Shown: positions 9,021 to 18,571, counted from the first letter of the stretch. The stretch: DNA of 64,000 bases from Actinoplanes couchii (GCF_016862075.1 NZ_BOMG01000055.1:1-64000), one strand, 5' to 3'. Notes: generated by a model from the sequence alone, not told the origin. Numbers and translations are program-made.

Positions 9021-11024
9021 TCACACCCGCTTGCCGGTACGCGTGAATCGCCCGGCCAGTTCCGCCGCCGTCGTGACCGGGTGTTCGCACACAAAACCGC
9101 GGCACACGTAGGCCGTCGCGGCGCCCTCCCGCAGCGGACGGCCGGCCAGCAGCGGGACGCCGGCCCGGTCCGGTTCCCCGGTCACGATCACCGATCCACC
9201 GGGCGCGTGCCGGTACACCGCCGCGACCAGCGGATCCGCCGGATCGGTGGTGGCCACCGCGATCTCGTACGGCCCGGCCAGCGCCGCCTCGGCGACGGCC
9301 GCCGCGTACCCGGCGAACCGCGGATGCCCGCTGATCAGCGGCCCGAGCGTGGCCAGCGCCGCATCGGCCGCCTCCCGGTAGGAGGTCTCCCCGCTCAGCG
9401 CGGCGTACCCGACCAGGGCCGCACAGATCGCCGACGTCCCGGACGGTGTCGCGTTGTCGGTCGCGTCGGCGGGCCGGGTGAGCAGCTCCTCCGCGTCGTC
9501 GGCGGTGTCGTAGAACCCGCCCTTGCCGCTCGGGAACCGGTCCAGCGCCACGTCCAGCAGCTGTTTCGCCAGGTCGAGCCAGCGCGGTTCGGCGGTCACC
9601 TGGTACACCGCGAGGAACGCCTCGGCCACGCACCCGTGATCCTCCAGGACCCCGGCCGGGTCGCCCACCACGCCGTCCCGGGAGACTCGCCGCAGCCGGC
9701 CGTCGACCAGGTGCCGGTCGGCGAGCACCCCGGCCAGCGCGACCGCCGCGTCCAGGATCGCCCGGTCCGCGGTGAGCACGCCGTACTCGGCCAGGGCGGT
9801 GATCGCCAGCCCGTTCCAGGACGCGACCACCTTGTCGTCGCGGGCCGGCTGCGGGCGCTGCGCGCGGACGGCCAGCAGCCGCCGCCGAACGTCCTGCCAG
9901 CGCTCGACCAGCGCCGGATCGGCCTCGTCGATGTCCCGGGCCAGCACCAGCACGCTGCGGCCGTGCTCGAACGTGCCGTCGGCGGTGACCCGGAACAGGT
10001 CGGCGGCCCAGGCCCCGTCGGCGGCGCCGAGCGCCTCGGTCAGCTGGTCCGGGGTCCACGCGTAGGTCAGGCCCTCGACCCCGTCGGTGTCGGCGTCCAG
10101 CGCCGAGGCGAGACCGCCCTGCGGGGTGCCGAGATCTCGCACCAGGAAGGCCGCGGTCTCGTCCGCGATCCGGCGGGCCAGGGTGTCCCCGGTGAGCCGC
10201 CACACCTGGGTGTACGCCCGGAGCAGCAGCGCGTTGTCGTACAACATCTTCTCGAAGTGCGGCACCACCCACCGGGCGTCCACCGCATAGCGGGCGAACC
10301 CGCCGGCCAGCTGGTCGTAGATGCCACCGCGGGCCATCTGCTCGGCGGCGTGCCGGACGATCTCCAGCGACTCCGCCGACCCGGTCCGCTCGTGCTGCCG
10401 GAGCAGGAACAGCAGGTTCATGTGCGGCGGGAACTTGGGCGCCCCGCCGAACCCGCCGTACGTGTCGTCCTGCTCCCCGGCCAGCCCCGCGGCCGCCGCG
10501 TCGAGCAGCTCCGCCGAGATCGGCGCGGTGGGCCCGCCCACGAGCTGAGCCCCGCCGATGGCCTGCACCACCGCGGCGCCCTGGGCGACGACGTCGGCCC
10601 GCTGGTCCCGCCAGGCGCTGGTGACCGAGGTCATCAGCCGCCCGAAGTCGTCCTTGGCGAAGTAGGTCCCGCAGAAGAACGGCACCCCGTCCGGGGTGGC
10701 GAACACGGTCATCGGCCAGCCACCCTGCCCGGTCATGGCCTGGGTGGCGGTCATGTAGACGGCGTCGACGTCCGGCCGCTCCTCCCGATCCACCTTGACC
10801 GCCACGAAGTCACTGTTCAACTGAGCGGCGACGGCCAGGTCCTCGAAGGACTCTCGAGCCATGACATGACACCAGTGACAACTCGAGTAGCCGATCGAGA
10901 TCAGGACCGGGACGTCACGCCGCCGGGCCTCCTCGAACGCCTCCGGACACCAGGGCCACCAGTCCACCGGATTCTGCGCGTGCTGAAGCAGATACGGCGA
11001 GGTCACAGCACCCAAACGGTTCAC
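9021..11024 (-). CDS. DUF255 (YyaL/SSP411-like) thioredoxin-domain protein
   Basis: 667 residues, matching the family length of about 670. The N-terminal thioredoxin-like domain carries [14 protein letters not shown] and [10 protein letters not shown], with C49 and C52 spaced as CxxC, followed by [14 protein letters not shown] and GGWPMTVF. The remaining ~500 residues fit the alpha/alpha-toroid part, including [13 protein letters not shown]. The family is widespread, but its biochemical role is not settled; a redox or carbohydrate-epimerase-like function has been proposed from the fold. From memory, the M. tuberculosis homologue Rv1084 lies next to the mca block, and here too mca is about 6 kb away. 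Confidence 0.92.
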   Translation of the reverse strand: MNRLGAVTSPYLLQHAQNPVDWWPWCPEAFEEARRRDVPVLISIGYSSCHWCHVMARESFEDLAVAAQLNSDFVAVKVDREERPDVDAVYMTATQAMTGQGGWPMTVFATPDGVPFFCGTYFAKDDFGRLMTSVTSAWRDQRADVVAQGAAVVQAIGGAQLVGGPTAPISAELLDAAAAGLAGEQDDTYGGFGGAPKFPPHMNLLFLLRQHERTGSAESLEIVRHAAEQMARGGIYDQLAGGFARYAVDARWVVPHFEKMLYDNALLLRAYTQVWRLTGDTLARRIADETAAFLVRDLGTPQGGLASALDADTDGVEGLTYAWTPDQLTEALGAADGAWAADLFRVTADGTFEHGRSVLVLARDIDEADPALVERWQDVRRRLLAVRAQRPQPARDDKVVASWNGLAITALAEYGVLTADRAILDAAVALAGVLADRHLVDGRLRRVSRDGVVGDPAGVLEDHGCVAEAFLAVYQVTAEPRWLDLAKQLLDVALDRFPSGKGGFYDTADDAEELLTRPADATDNATPSGTSAICAALVGYAALSGETSYREAADAALATLGPLISGHPRFAGYAAAVAEAALAGPYEIAVATTDPADPLVAAVYRHAPGGSVIVTGEPDRAGVPLLAGRPLREGAATAYVCRGFVCEHPVTTAAELAGRFTRTGKRV

Positions 11025-11097
11025 GCCGCTCAGCCTCTCACACCGGAAAGCACCACCATCGAGACCCGAATCCCGCCACGCCCGGCGTAGTGACGGG

Positions 11098-12063
11098 TCA
11101 ACCCCGTAGCGACGAGCGGCCGTCCGCCCAGTCGGTGAGGACGGCGCCGGCCCACCGGGTGTCCAGCGCCAGCGCGCACCGGGCGCCGTAAAGCAGGTCT
11201 CCGGCCAGTTCGGGTTCGGCGGCGGCGAACGAACCGCACATGTCGTGGGCGGCGATCTGTTCGTGCACCGCGTCCGCTTCCACGTGCTCGTCGTAGAAGG
11301 CGGTGGCGTCCGCGTCCCCGCCGAGCCGGCGCAGCCCGTTGGCGTACGCGCGGTTCGGGAGCGAGGAGGTCATCTCGTACGCGGCCAGGTGTCCCAGCAG
11401 TGCCCCACGGTTGCGGCGGTGCAGCGCGAACAGCGACATCACGTTGTTCGTGGCCAGGGTCGCGGCGCCGACGTCGTCCACGTACGCGCCGTACGTCAGG
11501 TCCAGACCGAACCACCGCATCGTGCGTTTGAACAGCTCCTGATGCATCTTCGCGACGGCCCCGACGCCGTACTCGTCGATCTGGATCTCGATGAGCGCCG
11601 CCTTCGCCCGCCCGGCCAGTCGCGGGATCGCGAACGTGTGCGGATCGGCCTCCCGCAGGTGGTAGACCGACCGGTGCGTGACGAACTCCCGGAACTGTTC
11701 CCGGGTGGCCCGGCCCCGCAGATACTTCGACAGCGACGGCCCGCCGTCGGCGGCCACCAGTTCGTTCAGCAGGCGCGGCACGTCGGCGGCCGCGACCGGC
11801 TCCGGCGGCCCGGCGAGCATGTGCAACTCGGCCTCGAAGCGGTCCTCCAGCGCACGGCGGAACCCCAGCAGGGCGGGATCCCACTCCCAGCGGTCGTTGA
11901 CACCGTCCCAGCCCCGATAGGCCAGTTCGTAACAGACGAAGAGCGCCAGGTGCAGATCCTCGTCGTCGTCCGGCACCGGAGTGGACGGCAGAACGGTTCC
12001 CCGCCCGCCGAGTGTGTCGATCAGCGCGGCCGAGGCGGAACCGCGAGGAGCAGGGAGTTTCAT
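11098..12063 (-). CDS. Heme-oxygenase-like iron-containing redox enzyme
   Basis: 321 residues from the chosen start. The helical protein resembles the 'iron-containing redox enzyme' (heme-oxygenase-like diiron oxidase) group: candidate metal ligands occur in [10 protein letters not shown]...MHQELF and in [17 protein letters not shown]. Members use a diiron site for oxidative chemistry on varied substrates; the substrate here is unknown. A longer frame begins at 12099, but the ATG at 12063 is preferred because GGGAAG lies just before it (inside the extra 12 codons). It is divergent from the CDGSH gene across 71 bp, suggesting shared control and a possible electron-transfer link. Confidence 0.75.
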   Translation of the reverse strand: MKLPAPRGSASAALIDTLGGRGTVLPSTPVPDDDEDLHLALFVCYELAYRGWDGVNDRWEWDPALLGFRRALEDRFEAELHMLAGPPEPVAAADVPRLLNELVAADGGPSLSKYLRGRATREQFREFVTHRSVYHLREADPHTFAIPRLAGRAKAALIEIQIDEYGVGAVAKMHQELFKRTMRWFGLDLTYGAYVDDVGAATLATNNVMSLFALHRRNRGALLGHLAAYEMTSSLPNRAYANGLRRLGGDADATAFYDEHVEADAVHEQIAAHDMCGSFAAAEPELAGDLLYGARCALALDTRWAGAVLTDWADGRSSLRG

Positions 12064-12134
12064 GTCGTCAGGCTTCCCGGGACCGGCATCGGTAAACACC
12101 GTTTCAAGCGCCGCCGGGAGGGGATTCGATCACC

Positions 12135-12350
12135 ATGACCTCCACCATCGTCCCGTACGAGGACGGCCCGCTGATCGTCCGCGGCGACTTCGATCTGCGC
12201 ACGCCGGACGGCACCCGGATCGACCCCGGCCGCGGCACCGTCGCCCTGTGCCGCTGCGGAAAGTCCGCGATCAAGCCGTTCTGCGACGGAACCCACCGGG
12301 CAGTGAACTTCCGCGCCGGATCCGACCGTGACACCCCGGCCCCACGCTGA
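12135..12350 (+). CDS. CDGSH iron-sulfur domain protein
   Basis: 71 residues. CRCGKSAIKPFCDGTH (residues 39-54) is the canonical CDGSH cluster motif, giving C39, C41, C50 and H54 as ligands of a redox-active, pH-labile [2Fe-2S] cluster. No membrane anchor is present, so it is a small cytosolic protein. GGGAGG lies upstream of the ATG. It is divergent from the diiron oxidase-like gene, which makes it a plausible electron donor or iron-sulfur partner for that enzyme; this is inference from position. Confidence 0.92.
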   Translation: MTSTIVPYEDGPLIVRGDFDLRTPDGTRIDPGRGTVALCRCGKSAIKPFCDGTHRAVNFRAGSDRDTPAPR

Positions 12351-12397
12351 CCGGCACCCCGGCGTTTCACCACCCGCCGGCCGGGCATCCGCGCCGG

Positions 12398-13198
12398 ATG
12401 ACACCCACCACCGGCGTGACCTTCATCGGCAACGCGACCACCCTGCTGCGGCTCGGTACGTTCACACTGCTCACCGACCCCGCGTTCGGGCCGGCGGGCA
12501 GCCGGGTCCATCTCGGGTACGGCGCCTGGACCCGCCGCCGCAAGGACCCGGCGATGTCGTACGCCGACCTGCCGTCCCTCGATCTGGTCCTGCTCTCCCA
12601 CCTGCACGGTGATCACTTCGACCGGGCCGCCCGCCGGGCCGTGCCCCCGGACCTGCCGATCGTCACCACCCCGCAGGCCCGGCGCCGCCTGACCCGGCGC
12701 GGATTCACCGCCACCGGGCTGCCGACCTGGGACGCGCGGGAGTGGCGCCGCGACGGGCAGCTGCTACGTGTCACCGCGGTGCCCGGACGGCACGGCCCCG
12801 GATTCGTCGACCGCCTGCTCCCGGACGTGATGGGCTCCCTGATCGAGTGGGAGGTGGACGGTGAACGGCGGCTGCGGCTCTACGTCACCGGCGACACGCT
12901 GTACCGTCCCGGACTCGCCGACATCCGGCAGCGGTACGGCGAGATCGACGTGATGCTCATCCACCTCGGTGGCACCCGGCTGCTCGGCCTGCTGTTGACC
13001 ATGGACGGCCGGCAGGGCGCCGAACTGACCGGTCTGATCCGGCCGCGGCTCACCCTGCCGATCCACTACGACGACTACACGGTGATGAAGAGCCCGATCG
13101 CCGATTTCCTCGGAGAGTGCCGCGACCGCACCCTCACCGGTGTCCGGACCCTGGAGCGGGGTGAGACGGTCAGTCTGGCGGCGGTGGCGCGTGAATGA
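12398..13198 (+). CDS. Metallo-beta-lactamase-fold hydrolase (UlaG/NAPE-PLD-like)
   Basis: 266 residues. The metal motif SHLHGDHFD gives H68, H70, D72 and H73; further ligands are expected at GRHG, TGDT (YVTGDTLYRPG) and the C-terminal PIHYDDY. The short form with IGNATTLLRLGTFTLLTDP at the N terminus is typical of UlaG-like and N-acylphosphatidylethanolamine phospholipase D-like zinc hydrolases. Substrate unknown. It follows the CDGSH gene by 47 bp on the same strand and is likely co-transcribed. No good Shine-Dalgarno precedes the ATG. Confidence 0.85.
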   Translation: MTPTTGVTFIGNATTLLRLGTFTLLTDPAFGPAGSRVHLGYGAWTRRRKDPAMSYADLPSLDLVLLSHLHGDHFDRAARRAVPPDLPIVTTPQARRRLTRRGFTATGLPTWDAREWRRDGQLLRVTAVPGRHGPGFVDRLLPDVMGSLIEWEVDGERRLRLYVTGDTLYRPGLADIRQRYGEIDVMLIHLGGTRLLGLLLTMDGRQGAELTGLIRPRLTLPIHYDDYTVMKSPIADFLGECRDRTLTGVRTLERGETVSLAAVARE

Positions 13199-13225
13199 AC
13201 GCGGAGCGAGTGCGGTCGTCCACGT

Positions 13226-13237
13226 TAGCCTGAAGTG
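13226..13237 (+). promoter_or_regulatory. Candidate leaderless -10 element
   Basis: TAGCCT (13226-13231) is followed by exactly 6 nt and then GTG (13238). This spacing places the transcription start on the start codon, as in actinobacterial leaderless genes. No Shine-Dalgarno is present for either candidate GTG. Confidence 0.5.
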
Positions 13238-13597
13238 GTGAAGCTCAAGAAGCCGAGCCGGATGCAGTGGCTGGTCATCGCGGCCGTGGCCGTGGCGATC
13301 GTGCTGGTGATGGGCAATCGGAAGAAGTCCGAGGAGCCCGCCGTGGCGGGCCCGCTCGACGACGCGGCCAGGACGACGTGCGACTCGTTCGCCAAGGAGT
13401 ACCCGAAGGCGAAGAGCCGGACCGCTCGGCTGCGGCTGGCCGACCGGACACTCGCGGCGTCGGCCCGCACCGAGAACGACGCGATCGGGCGGCGCTCCGG
13501 TGAGCTGGGCCGGAACGCCGACGACGATGCGACGTGGAAGGCTGCCGCGAACACCCTCATCGACGCCTGCAAAGGCGCGGGCTGGACCGCCCTTTAA
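13238..13597 (+). CDS. Small membrane-anchored protein, unknown function
   Basis: 119 residues. Basic N terminus (KLKKPSR), one transmembrane segment (WLVIAAVAVAIVLVMG) and a C-terminal extracytoplasmic region of about 90 residues with two Cys (in TTCDSF and IDACKG) that could form a disulfide. I do not recognise the family. The GTG at 13238 is preferred over the one at 13235 because a TAGCCT hexamer sits exactly 6 nt before it. It is convergent with the DUF3455 gene, 15 bp apart. Confidence 0.7.
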   Translation: MKLKKPSRMQWLVIAAVAVAIVLVMGNRKKSEEPAVAGPLDDAARTTCDSFAKEYPKAKSRTARLRLADRTLAASARTENDAIGRRSGELGRNADDDATWKAAANTLIDACKGAGWTAL

Positions 13598-13612
13598 AGC
13601 CTGTGAAGACCG

Positions 13613-14224
13613 TCAGGCGGCGGCGGGGGCGTCCCAGAAGACGTAGACCGCGCCGTACCGGATCTTGACGACCTGACCGGCGGTGCAGCTGCCGGCCGGG
13701 GCGGCGCCGCCCGAGGTGTGCAGCCGGCTGATGAAGTCGGCCTTGCTGAGGATGCCGGTTCCGGTATGGCTGTTGATCTCCAGGAGCAGCTCCGGGATGG
13801 TGCCGGCCCGGTCCGGTCCGGCGGCCTTCTTGGTGGCGGTGACCAGCGACTTGTCCCGCAGCGACTGCCAGCTCGGGCCGCCGAAGTGGTGGATCCGGCC
13901 GCCGGTGCCGACGAGCTGCGCCTCGGGAGTGGACGCCGCGGTGTAGCCGCCGGTGGTGGCGCCGGCCGGGACGGCGCAGGTGTAGTTCTGGGTGCCGTCG
14001 GTCACCACGTACGCGCCGATCGGCTTGGAGCCCTTGGGCGGCTTGATCGCGGCGGGGATGCCGGGGATGGAGACGGCGCGCGCGTCCGGGCCGACCGCGG
14101 CGGGGGCGGCGATCGGGGCCTCGGCGGCGGAGGCGTTGAAGGTGACGGTGCCGATGCCGGCGACGACCGCCGCCATGCCGACACCGGCGAGGGCACGCAC
14201 ACGGGAACGCTTGGTGCTGAGCAT
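13613..14224 (-). CDS. Secreted DUF3455 family protein
   Basis: 203 residues. A signal peptide covers about 1-34 (basic KRSRVR, hydrophobic core, cleavage near ASA-AEA). The mature part contains the DUF3455 pattern: AYVVTDGTQNYTC, HHFGGPSWQS, TIPELLLEINSHTG, and HTSGGAAPAGSC...VKIRYGAVYVFW. The family is found in secreted proteins of soil bacteria and fungi and has no established function. Two Cys (in YTCAV and GSCTAG) may pair after export. It stands alone with a 234-bp upstream region that includes an AT-rich stretch around 14310-14330, its likely promoter area. Confidence 0.85.
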   Translation of the reverse strand: MLSTKRSRVRALAGVGMAAVVAGIGTVTFNASAAEAPIAAPAAVGPDARAVSIPGIPAAIKPPKGSKPIGAYVVTDGTQNYTCAVPAGATTGGYTAASTPEAQLVGTGGRIHHFGGPSWQSLRDKSLVTATKKAAGPDRAGTIPELLLEINSHTGTGILSKADFISRLHTSGGAAPAGSCTAGQVVKIRYGAVYVFWDAPAAA

Positions 14225-14458
14225 GAGATTTCCCCCCTGGGAATCCGGAAGGCGGGTTGAGCGGCCCGCCGACCCGATTCACGGAGACGACCTCAGGACA
14301 GATCAAGATCGATTAATTGTTGGTACGTTCGGGCCATACCGCTTGACCGAAAGTACCGTTACCCACCAGTAAAGCAACGGATTCACGTTTGCTGCCACAA
14401 GTGGACAAATCGCGTTCTATAGGCGTACCCGAGCAACGGTGTCGACCTGGAGATGTGG

Positions 14459-16957
14459 TCAGGAGACCTCGTCGGTGCGCAGCTGCGTGACGTTGGCCGG
14501 GGCGGACCGGGCCAGCTGCGACAGCGCCTGCACGATCTTGTCGGCCGGCATCGGCTTGCAGAAGTGGTAACCCTGCGCCGACGGGCAACCCAGCGCGATC
14601 AGCGCGGCCCGCTGCTCGATCGTCTCGATGCCCTCGGCCACCACCCGCACACCCAGCCGGGCGCCCAGCTCGACCGCCCCGCGGACCACCGCGCCGGCCG
14701 CCGCCGAGTCGATCATCTCGTCCACGAAGGACCTGTCGATCTTGATCTCGTCGACGGGCATCCGGGTCACCGACGACAGCGACGAGAACCCGGTGCCGAA
14801 GTCGTCCAGCGACACCTGCACCCCGGACGCGCGCAGCCGGGCCAGCACCTCGTCCACGATGTCCTGCTCGCTGACCGCCACCGACTCGGTGATCTCCAGG
14901 ACCAACCGCGACGCGGGTGTACGGTGCCGCCGCAGCGCCTCGGTGACCTGCGCCGGGAACGTCGGGTCGGTGAGACTGCGCGCCGACACGTTGACCGAGA
15001 CCGGCACCTCGATCCCGCTCGCCGTCCAGTCCGCGGCCGAGGCCAGCGCCAGGTCGAGGACCCGCCTGGTGAACGGGATGAGCAGCTCGCTGCGCTCCAC
15101 CAGCGGCAGGAACTCGCCCGGTGACAGGTGGCCGCGCCGTGGGTGCCGCCAGCGGACCAGCGCCTCCACCCCGGTCGGCTCGGCGGTGACCAGGTCGACG
15201 GCGGGCTGCAGGTGCAGCAGGATCTGGTCGTCGACGGCGAACGCGTCCTGCAGGTCGGCGAGCAGGGCCAGCCGGTCGGTGCTGCTGACGTCCTGACCGC
15301 TGTCGTACGTCCCGACCGTGATGCCCAGCTCCTTGGCGCTGTCCACGGCCAGGGAGGCCCGGCGCAGCAGCTCGCCCACCTCGGACTCGCCGGCCGGGCA
15401 GACGGCCACCCCGACGGTCACCTCGACGGAGAGCCGGACCCCGGCCACCTCAATCGGCAGCCGCAACTGCTCGACCAGTTCCCGGGCCCGGCGCAGGGCG
15501 GTCGGCAGCGAGTGGGGCTCACCGCGCTGGGCGGCCGCCGAGTCGGCGAGGGTGGCGACCGGAACGAGCAGGGCGAATTCGTCGTCCCCGGTACGCGCGA
15601 CCAGCTCGCCACCACGGGACAGCCCGGTGAGCCGGTCACCGATCAGCCGCAGCACCTCGTCGCCACCGGCGTGCCCGAGGGTGCTGTTCACCTCGCGGAA
15701 CGAGACCACGTCGAGCAGCAGCAGCGCCACGTGCTGGGCCCGGTCGAGCGAGCGCAGCAGCGGGTCGCCCTCCGATCCCAGCGCGGACCGGTTGATCAGC
15801 CCGGTGAGCGGGTCGCGCACCCGCATGTCGAGGGCGGCCGAGTCCAGGTCGGCGATGTGCCGCCGGGTGGCGGCGTCACGCAGGGCGCCGGCCAGGGCTT
15901 CGCCGTACGCCGCGATCGCCGCCTCGTCGCGCGGCACCGGCAGGCCGGGCTCGCCGAGCCAGACGGTGAGTTCGCCGACCGGGCGCCCGGCCACCGCCAT
16001 GCTGCGGGTGATCGCCGGGCCGGAGCGGGTGCCGGCGACGCCCTCCAGCCCGGGGCCGTCCTGGGCGTACCGTCGCCGGCCATGCCCGGTGCGGACCTCC
16101 AGCTCGGCCCGGCGGGCCCCGAAGACGTCCAGGGCGCCGCGCAGCCCGGCCCGGGCCACCTCGGCCTCGCTGGCGCCGGGCAGCCGGGCGGTGGCGGCCG
16201 CGAACGCCTCCCACATCCGGCGCTCCTCGGCGGCGCGCAGGTGGAACCGGTAGGTGCGGTGCAGCAGCCACAGCACCGGGCCGAAGGCGAGCAGCCAGAG
16301 CGGCTCGCGGACCAGGGCGTAGACGGCCAGGACGCCGACCACGACGTTGCCCACCGACATCGGCAGCTTGGCGGAGAGCACCCGCGCGGCGATCTGGCCG
16401 GGCTGGGCGTCACGGTGCAGCATCAGGGTCAGCACGACGAGTCCGAATGTGATCGCGAGGTAGGTGCCCGCGCCGGCCGCCAGGGCCAGCGGGAGCCGGG
16501 CGCTGTGCACCGGGACGTCCCCGGCCAGGAGCGAGGTGACCAGGGCGGCGCCGGCGACGCCGAGCGTCATCGAGGCGACCAGGTGCACTATCTCGGCGGC
16601 GTTGCGCAGGCCGGTGAGCCAGGCCAGCAGCAGCCAGGCGGCGCCGGTGCCGGCCAGGGTGGCGGCGGGCAGCCAGCCGGCCGGGGCGACCACAAAACCG
16701 ACCACCACGGCCGCTTCGGCCCAGCTGACCGAGATGGCGTCCGGCCCGAGACGGAACCGGAGGCCGGCGAGCTGGGCGATGGCGGCGAGCACCGCGGCGA
16801 CACAGACGCCGTCGACCGGGGAGAGCGGGCGGCCGCTCACCTCGGGGACCGGCTGGAGGGCGCCGAGGACCACTGCGGCGGCGGCGGCGATCACCACGGC
16901 GACGGTGAGGATGCGGACCGGGCGGGGACTCGTCCACCAGCCCTGGAGGGCGGTCAT
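14459..16957 (-). CDS. Membrane GGDEF/EAL cyclic-di-GMP protein
   Basis: 832 residues from the ATG at 16957; a longer frame to 17149 adds an Arg/Cys-rich stretch that does not look like protein. Order: about eight hydrophobic segments (residues ~10-260), a GAF-like linker, a GGDEF domain and a C-terminal EAL domain. The GGDEF active-site loop reads RTGDDEF, so the second Gly is replaced and diguanylate cyclase activity is doubtful. The EAL domain looks intact: GVEALVRW, SVNVSARSL, LEITES, DDFGTGFSSL, IKIDRSFV and EGIET. Likely a membrane-sensing c-di-GMP phosphodiesterase with a degenerate regulatory GGDEF domain. In developing actinobacteria c-di-GMP controls morphological differentiation. 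Confidence 0.92.
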   Translation of the reverse strand: MTALQGWWTSPRPVRILTVAVVIAAAAAVVLGALQPVPEVSGRPLSPVDGVCVAAVLAAIAQLAGLRFRLGPDAISVSWAEAAVVVGFVVAPAGWLPAATLAGTGAAWLLLAWLTGLRNAAEIVHLVASMTLGVAGAALVTSLLAGDVPVHSARLPLALAAGAGTYLAITFGLVVLTLMLHRDAQPGQIAARVLSAKLPMSVGNVVVGVLAVYALVREPLWLLAFGPVLWLLHRTYRFHLRAAEERRMWEAFAAATARLPGASEAEVARAGLRGALDVFGARRAELEVRTGHGRRRYAQDGPGLEGVAGTRSGPAITRSMAVAGRPVGELTVWLGEPGLPVPRDEAAIAAYGEALAGALRDAATRRHIADLDSAALDMRVRDPLTGLINRSALGSEGDPLLRSLDRAQHVALLLLDVVSFREVNSTLGHAGGDEVLRLIGDRLTGLSRGGELVARTGDDEFALLVPVATLADSAAAQRGEPHSLPTALRRARELVEQLRLPIEVAGVRLSVEVTVGVAVCPAGESEVGELLRRASLAVDSAKELGITVGTYDSGQDVSSTDRLALLADLQDAFAVDDQILLHLQPAVDLVTAEPTGVEALVRWRHPRRGHLSPGEFLPLVERSELLIPFTRRVLDLALASAADWTASGIEVPVSVNVSARSLTDPTFPAQVTEALRRHRTPASRLVLEITESVAVSEQDIVDEVLARLRASGVQVSLDDFGTGFSSLSSVTRMPVDEIKIDRSFVDEMIDSAAAGAVVRGAVELGARLGVRVVAEGIETIEQRAALIALGCPSAQGYHFCKPMPADKIVQALSQLARSAPANVTQLRTDEVS

Positions 16958-16972
16958 GGGACCGCCCGGTGC

Positions 16973-17044
16973 TGCACGGCACGGTGCACAACTGTCTGCA
17001 CGTGCATCTCGATTACGGAGAGTTTGCGCCGGACAGTGTGCATG
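16973..17044. promoter_or_regulatory. Cluster of TGCAC/GTGCA elements upstream of the GGDEF/EAL gene
   Basis: Within 72 bp upstream of the 16957 start lie TGCAC (16973), GTGCAC (16984-16989), the perfect palindrome TGCACGTGCA (16997-17006) and TGTGCATG (17037-17044). The recurrent TGCA core suggests a regulator-binding region, but no factor can be named. Confidence 0.35.
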
Positions 17045-17053
17045 TCGGCGCCC

Positions 17054-17097
17054 CCTTCCGCGCAGGGTCCAGGGACGGTGCAGTCCCCGGCGGAAGG
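17054..17097. terminator. Stem-loop between the small membrane protein and GGDEF/EAL genes
   Basis: CCTTCCGC (17054-17061) pairs with GCGGAAGG (17090-17097), with an inner stem GGGAC/GTCCC (17072-17076 and 17083-17087). It lies about 100 bp beyond the stop of the 17201-17554 gene. No T-run follows, so it may be a weak terminator or a leader structure of the next gene. Confidence 0.35.
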
Positions 17098-17200
17098 CTA
17101 AATCAATCGCGAAGAACGCAACAGGGCTTGACGGGGCCGAGACGGACACACTCGCCGTTCGGCGGGGCGAACCACGCGGGCCGGGCGGGGGCCGAAACGG

Positions 17201-17554
17201 TCAGGACCGCTTGCCGCCGTCGTCGGCCGGAGAATCGCCGGAATCGTCGCGCACGCCCGCGACCTCGGGTTCTTCGGCCTGGGCGGCGGTCTCCGATCGA
17301 CCGGCCTCGACCTCGCCGGGCGCGGCGGTGGCGGAACGCCCGGAACCGTCACCGGTCCGGGCGATCTCTGCCACACCGTCCCGCTCGCCCGCAACCTCGA
17401 AACTGTCGGGAAGCCGACGAATGCGCTTGTTCATGTTGCGGATCAACAGGACGGTCGCCACACACATCAGGACGATGAGGAACAGCCCCATCGGGCCGGC
17501 CAGGCCGCCCGACCGGGTGTCGCCGAAGTTGTTGACATCCTGGGTGAAGTACAC
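17201..17554 (-). CDS. Conserved small membrane protein downstream of mca
   Basis: 117 residues from a GTG start (VYFTQDVNNFGDTRSGGLAGP). One transmembrane helix (MGLFLIVLMCVATVLLI, residues ~23-39) is followed by a basic stop-transfer stretch (RNMNKRIRRLP) and a long acidic, low-complexity cytoplasmic tail. The GTG at 17554 is chosen because the conserved-looking FTQDVNNFGD begins there and the upstream extension is low quality. The gene starts 17 bp after the mca stop and is probably co-transcribed. From memory, the equivalent position next to mca in mycobacteria (Rv1083) also holds a small membrane protein. Function unknown. Confidence 0.75.
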   Translation of the reverse strand: MYFTQDVNNFGDTRSGGLAGPMGLFLIVLMCVATVLLIRNMNKRIRRLPDSFEVAGERDGVAEIARTGDGSGRSATAAPGEVEAGRSETAAQAEEPEVAGVRDDSGDSPADDGGKRS

Positions 17555-17571
17555 ACCTGCAGAGTAACCGC

Positions 17572-18453
17572 TCAGTGCGTGTCGGCCTTCTCCCGGATAC
17601 CCGCGAACAGGTCGGACTCCGGAATCGGGCTGTCCACGAGCGACCGCGCCAGCTCGAAGTCCTCGGTCGGCCACACCTTCTGCTGCATCTCCAGCGGGAT
17701 GTGGAACCAGAACCCGTCCGGGTCGACCTGGGTGGCGTGCGCCCGCAGCGCGTCGTCACGCACCGAGAAATACTCCCCGCACTCGACCCGGGTGGTCAGC
17801 TTGTCCCCGCGGTCCTGCCGCTCCGACCACTTCTCCAGCCACTCCGCGTACGGCGACTCCAGCCCCGCGGCCAGCATGCCCTCGTGCAGCGCGAGCATCC
17901 GCGCCCGGGTCCAGCCGGAGTTGTAGTACAGCTTCAGCGGCTGCCACGGCTCACCCAGCTCGGGGTAGAGCTCCGGGTCGCCGGCTGCGTCGAAGGCCAC
18001 CACCGAGATCTTGTGGCACATGATGTGGTCGGGGTGCGGGTACCCCCCGTTCTCGTCATAGGTCGTCATGACGTGCGGGCGGAACTCGCGGATCAGCTTG
18101 ATCAGCGGTTTCGCCGCCTCCTGCGGGTCCTGCAGACCGAAGCACCCCTCCGGCAGCGGGGGCAGCGGGTCGCCCTCGGGCAACCCGGAGTCGACGAACC
18201 CGAGCCAGGCCTGGTCGACCCCGAGGATCTCGCGTGCCCGGTCCATCTCGGCACGACGGATCTCGGTGATGTTCTCCAGGACCTCCGGCCGGTCCATCTT
18301 GGGGTTCAGGACGCTGCCGCGCTCCCCACCCGTACAGGTGGCGACCAGCACCTGGACACCCTCGGCGATGTATTTCGCCATCGTGGCGGCACCCTTGCTC
18401 GACTCGTCGTCGGGGTGCGCGTGCACGGTCATCAGACGCAACTGCTCGGCCAT
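17572..18453 (-). CDS. mca: Mycothiol S-conjugate amidase
   Basis: 293 residues. Mca cleaves mycothiol S-conjugates of electrophiles and antibiotics to a mercapturic acid and GlcN-Ins, the actinobacterial detoxification route. Zinc-site motif HAHPDDES (H13, D15, D16) and the later HPDH (in GGYPHPDHIMCHK) are present, as are TCTGGERGSVLNP and the long C-terminal region that separates Mca from the shorter MshB deacetylase. The start at 18453 (MAEQLRLMTVHAHPDD) is preferred to the frame's first codon because AGAGGATC precedes it and the 46 extra residues are unlike the family. Divergent from DUF4307. Confidence 0.96.
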   Translation of the reverse strand: MAEQLRLMTVHAHPDDESSKGAATMAKYIAEGVQVLVATCTGGERGSVLNPKMDRPEVLENITEIRRAEMDRAREILGVDQAWLGFVDSGLPEGDPLPPLPEGCFGLQDPQEAAKPLIKLIREFRPHVMTTYDENGGYPHPDHIMCHKISVVAFDAAGDPELYPELGEPWQPLKLYYNSGWTRARMLALHEGMLAAGLESPYAEWLEKWSERQDRGDKLTTRVECGEYFSVRDDALRAHATQVDPDGFWFHIPLEMQQKVWPTEDFELARSLVDSPIPESDLFAGIREKADTH

Positions 18454-18571
18454 GGTGTTGTTGAGATCCTCTCGACCAGGCCTGCCTGGGGCGGGCCGGG
18501 ATCGGCTGCGAAGATGGAACTCTGCCATTCTTGCCGATTCCACAGGTAAGAACTGCACGAGAGGGCGACAG

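Noticed and set aside
16958-17149. 64-residue N-terminal extension of the GGDEF/EAL protein
   Set aside because: The extension is rich in Arg, Cys and Pro, has no membrane logic and would cover the regulatory repeat cluster and hairpin.
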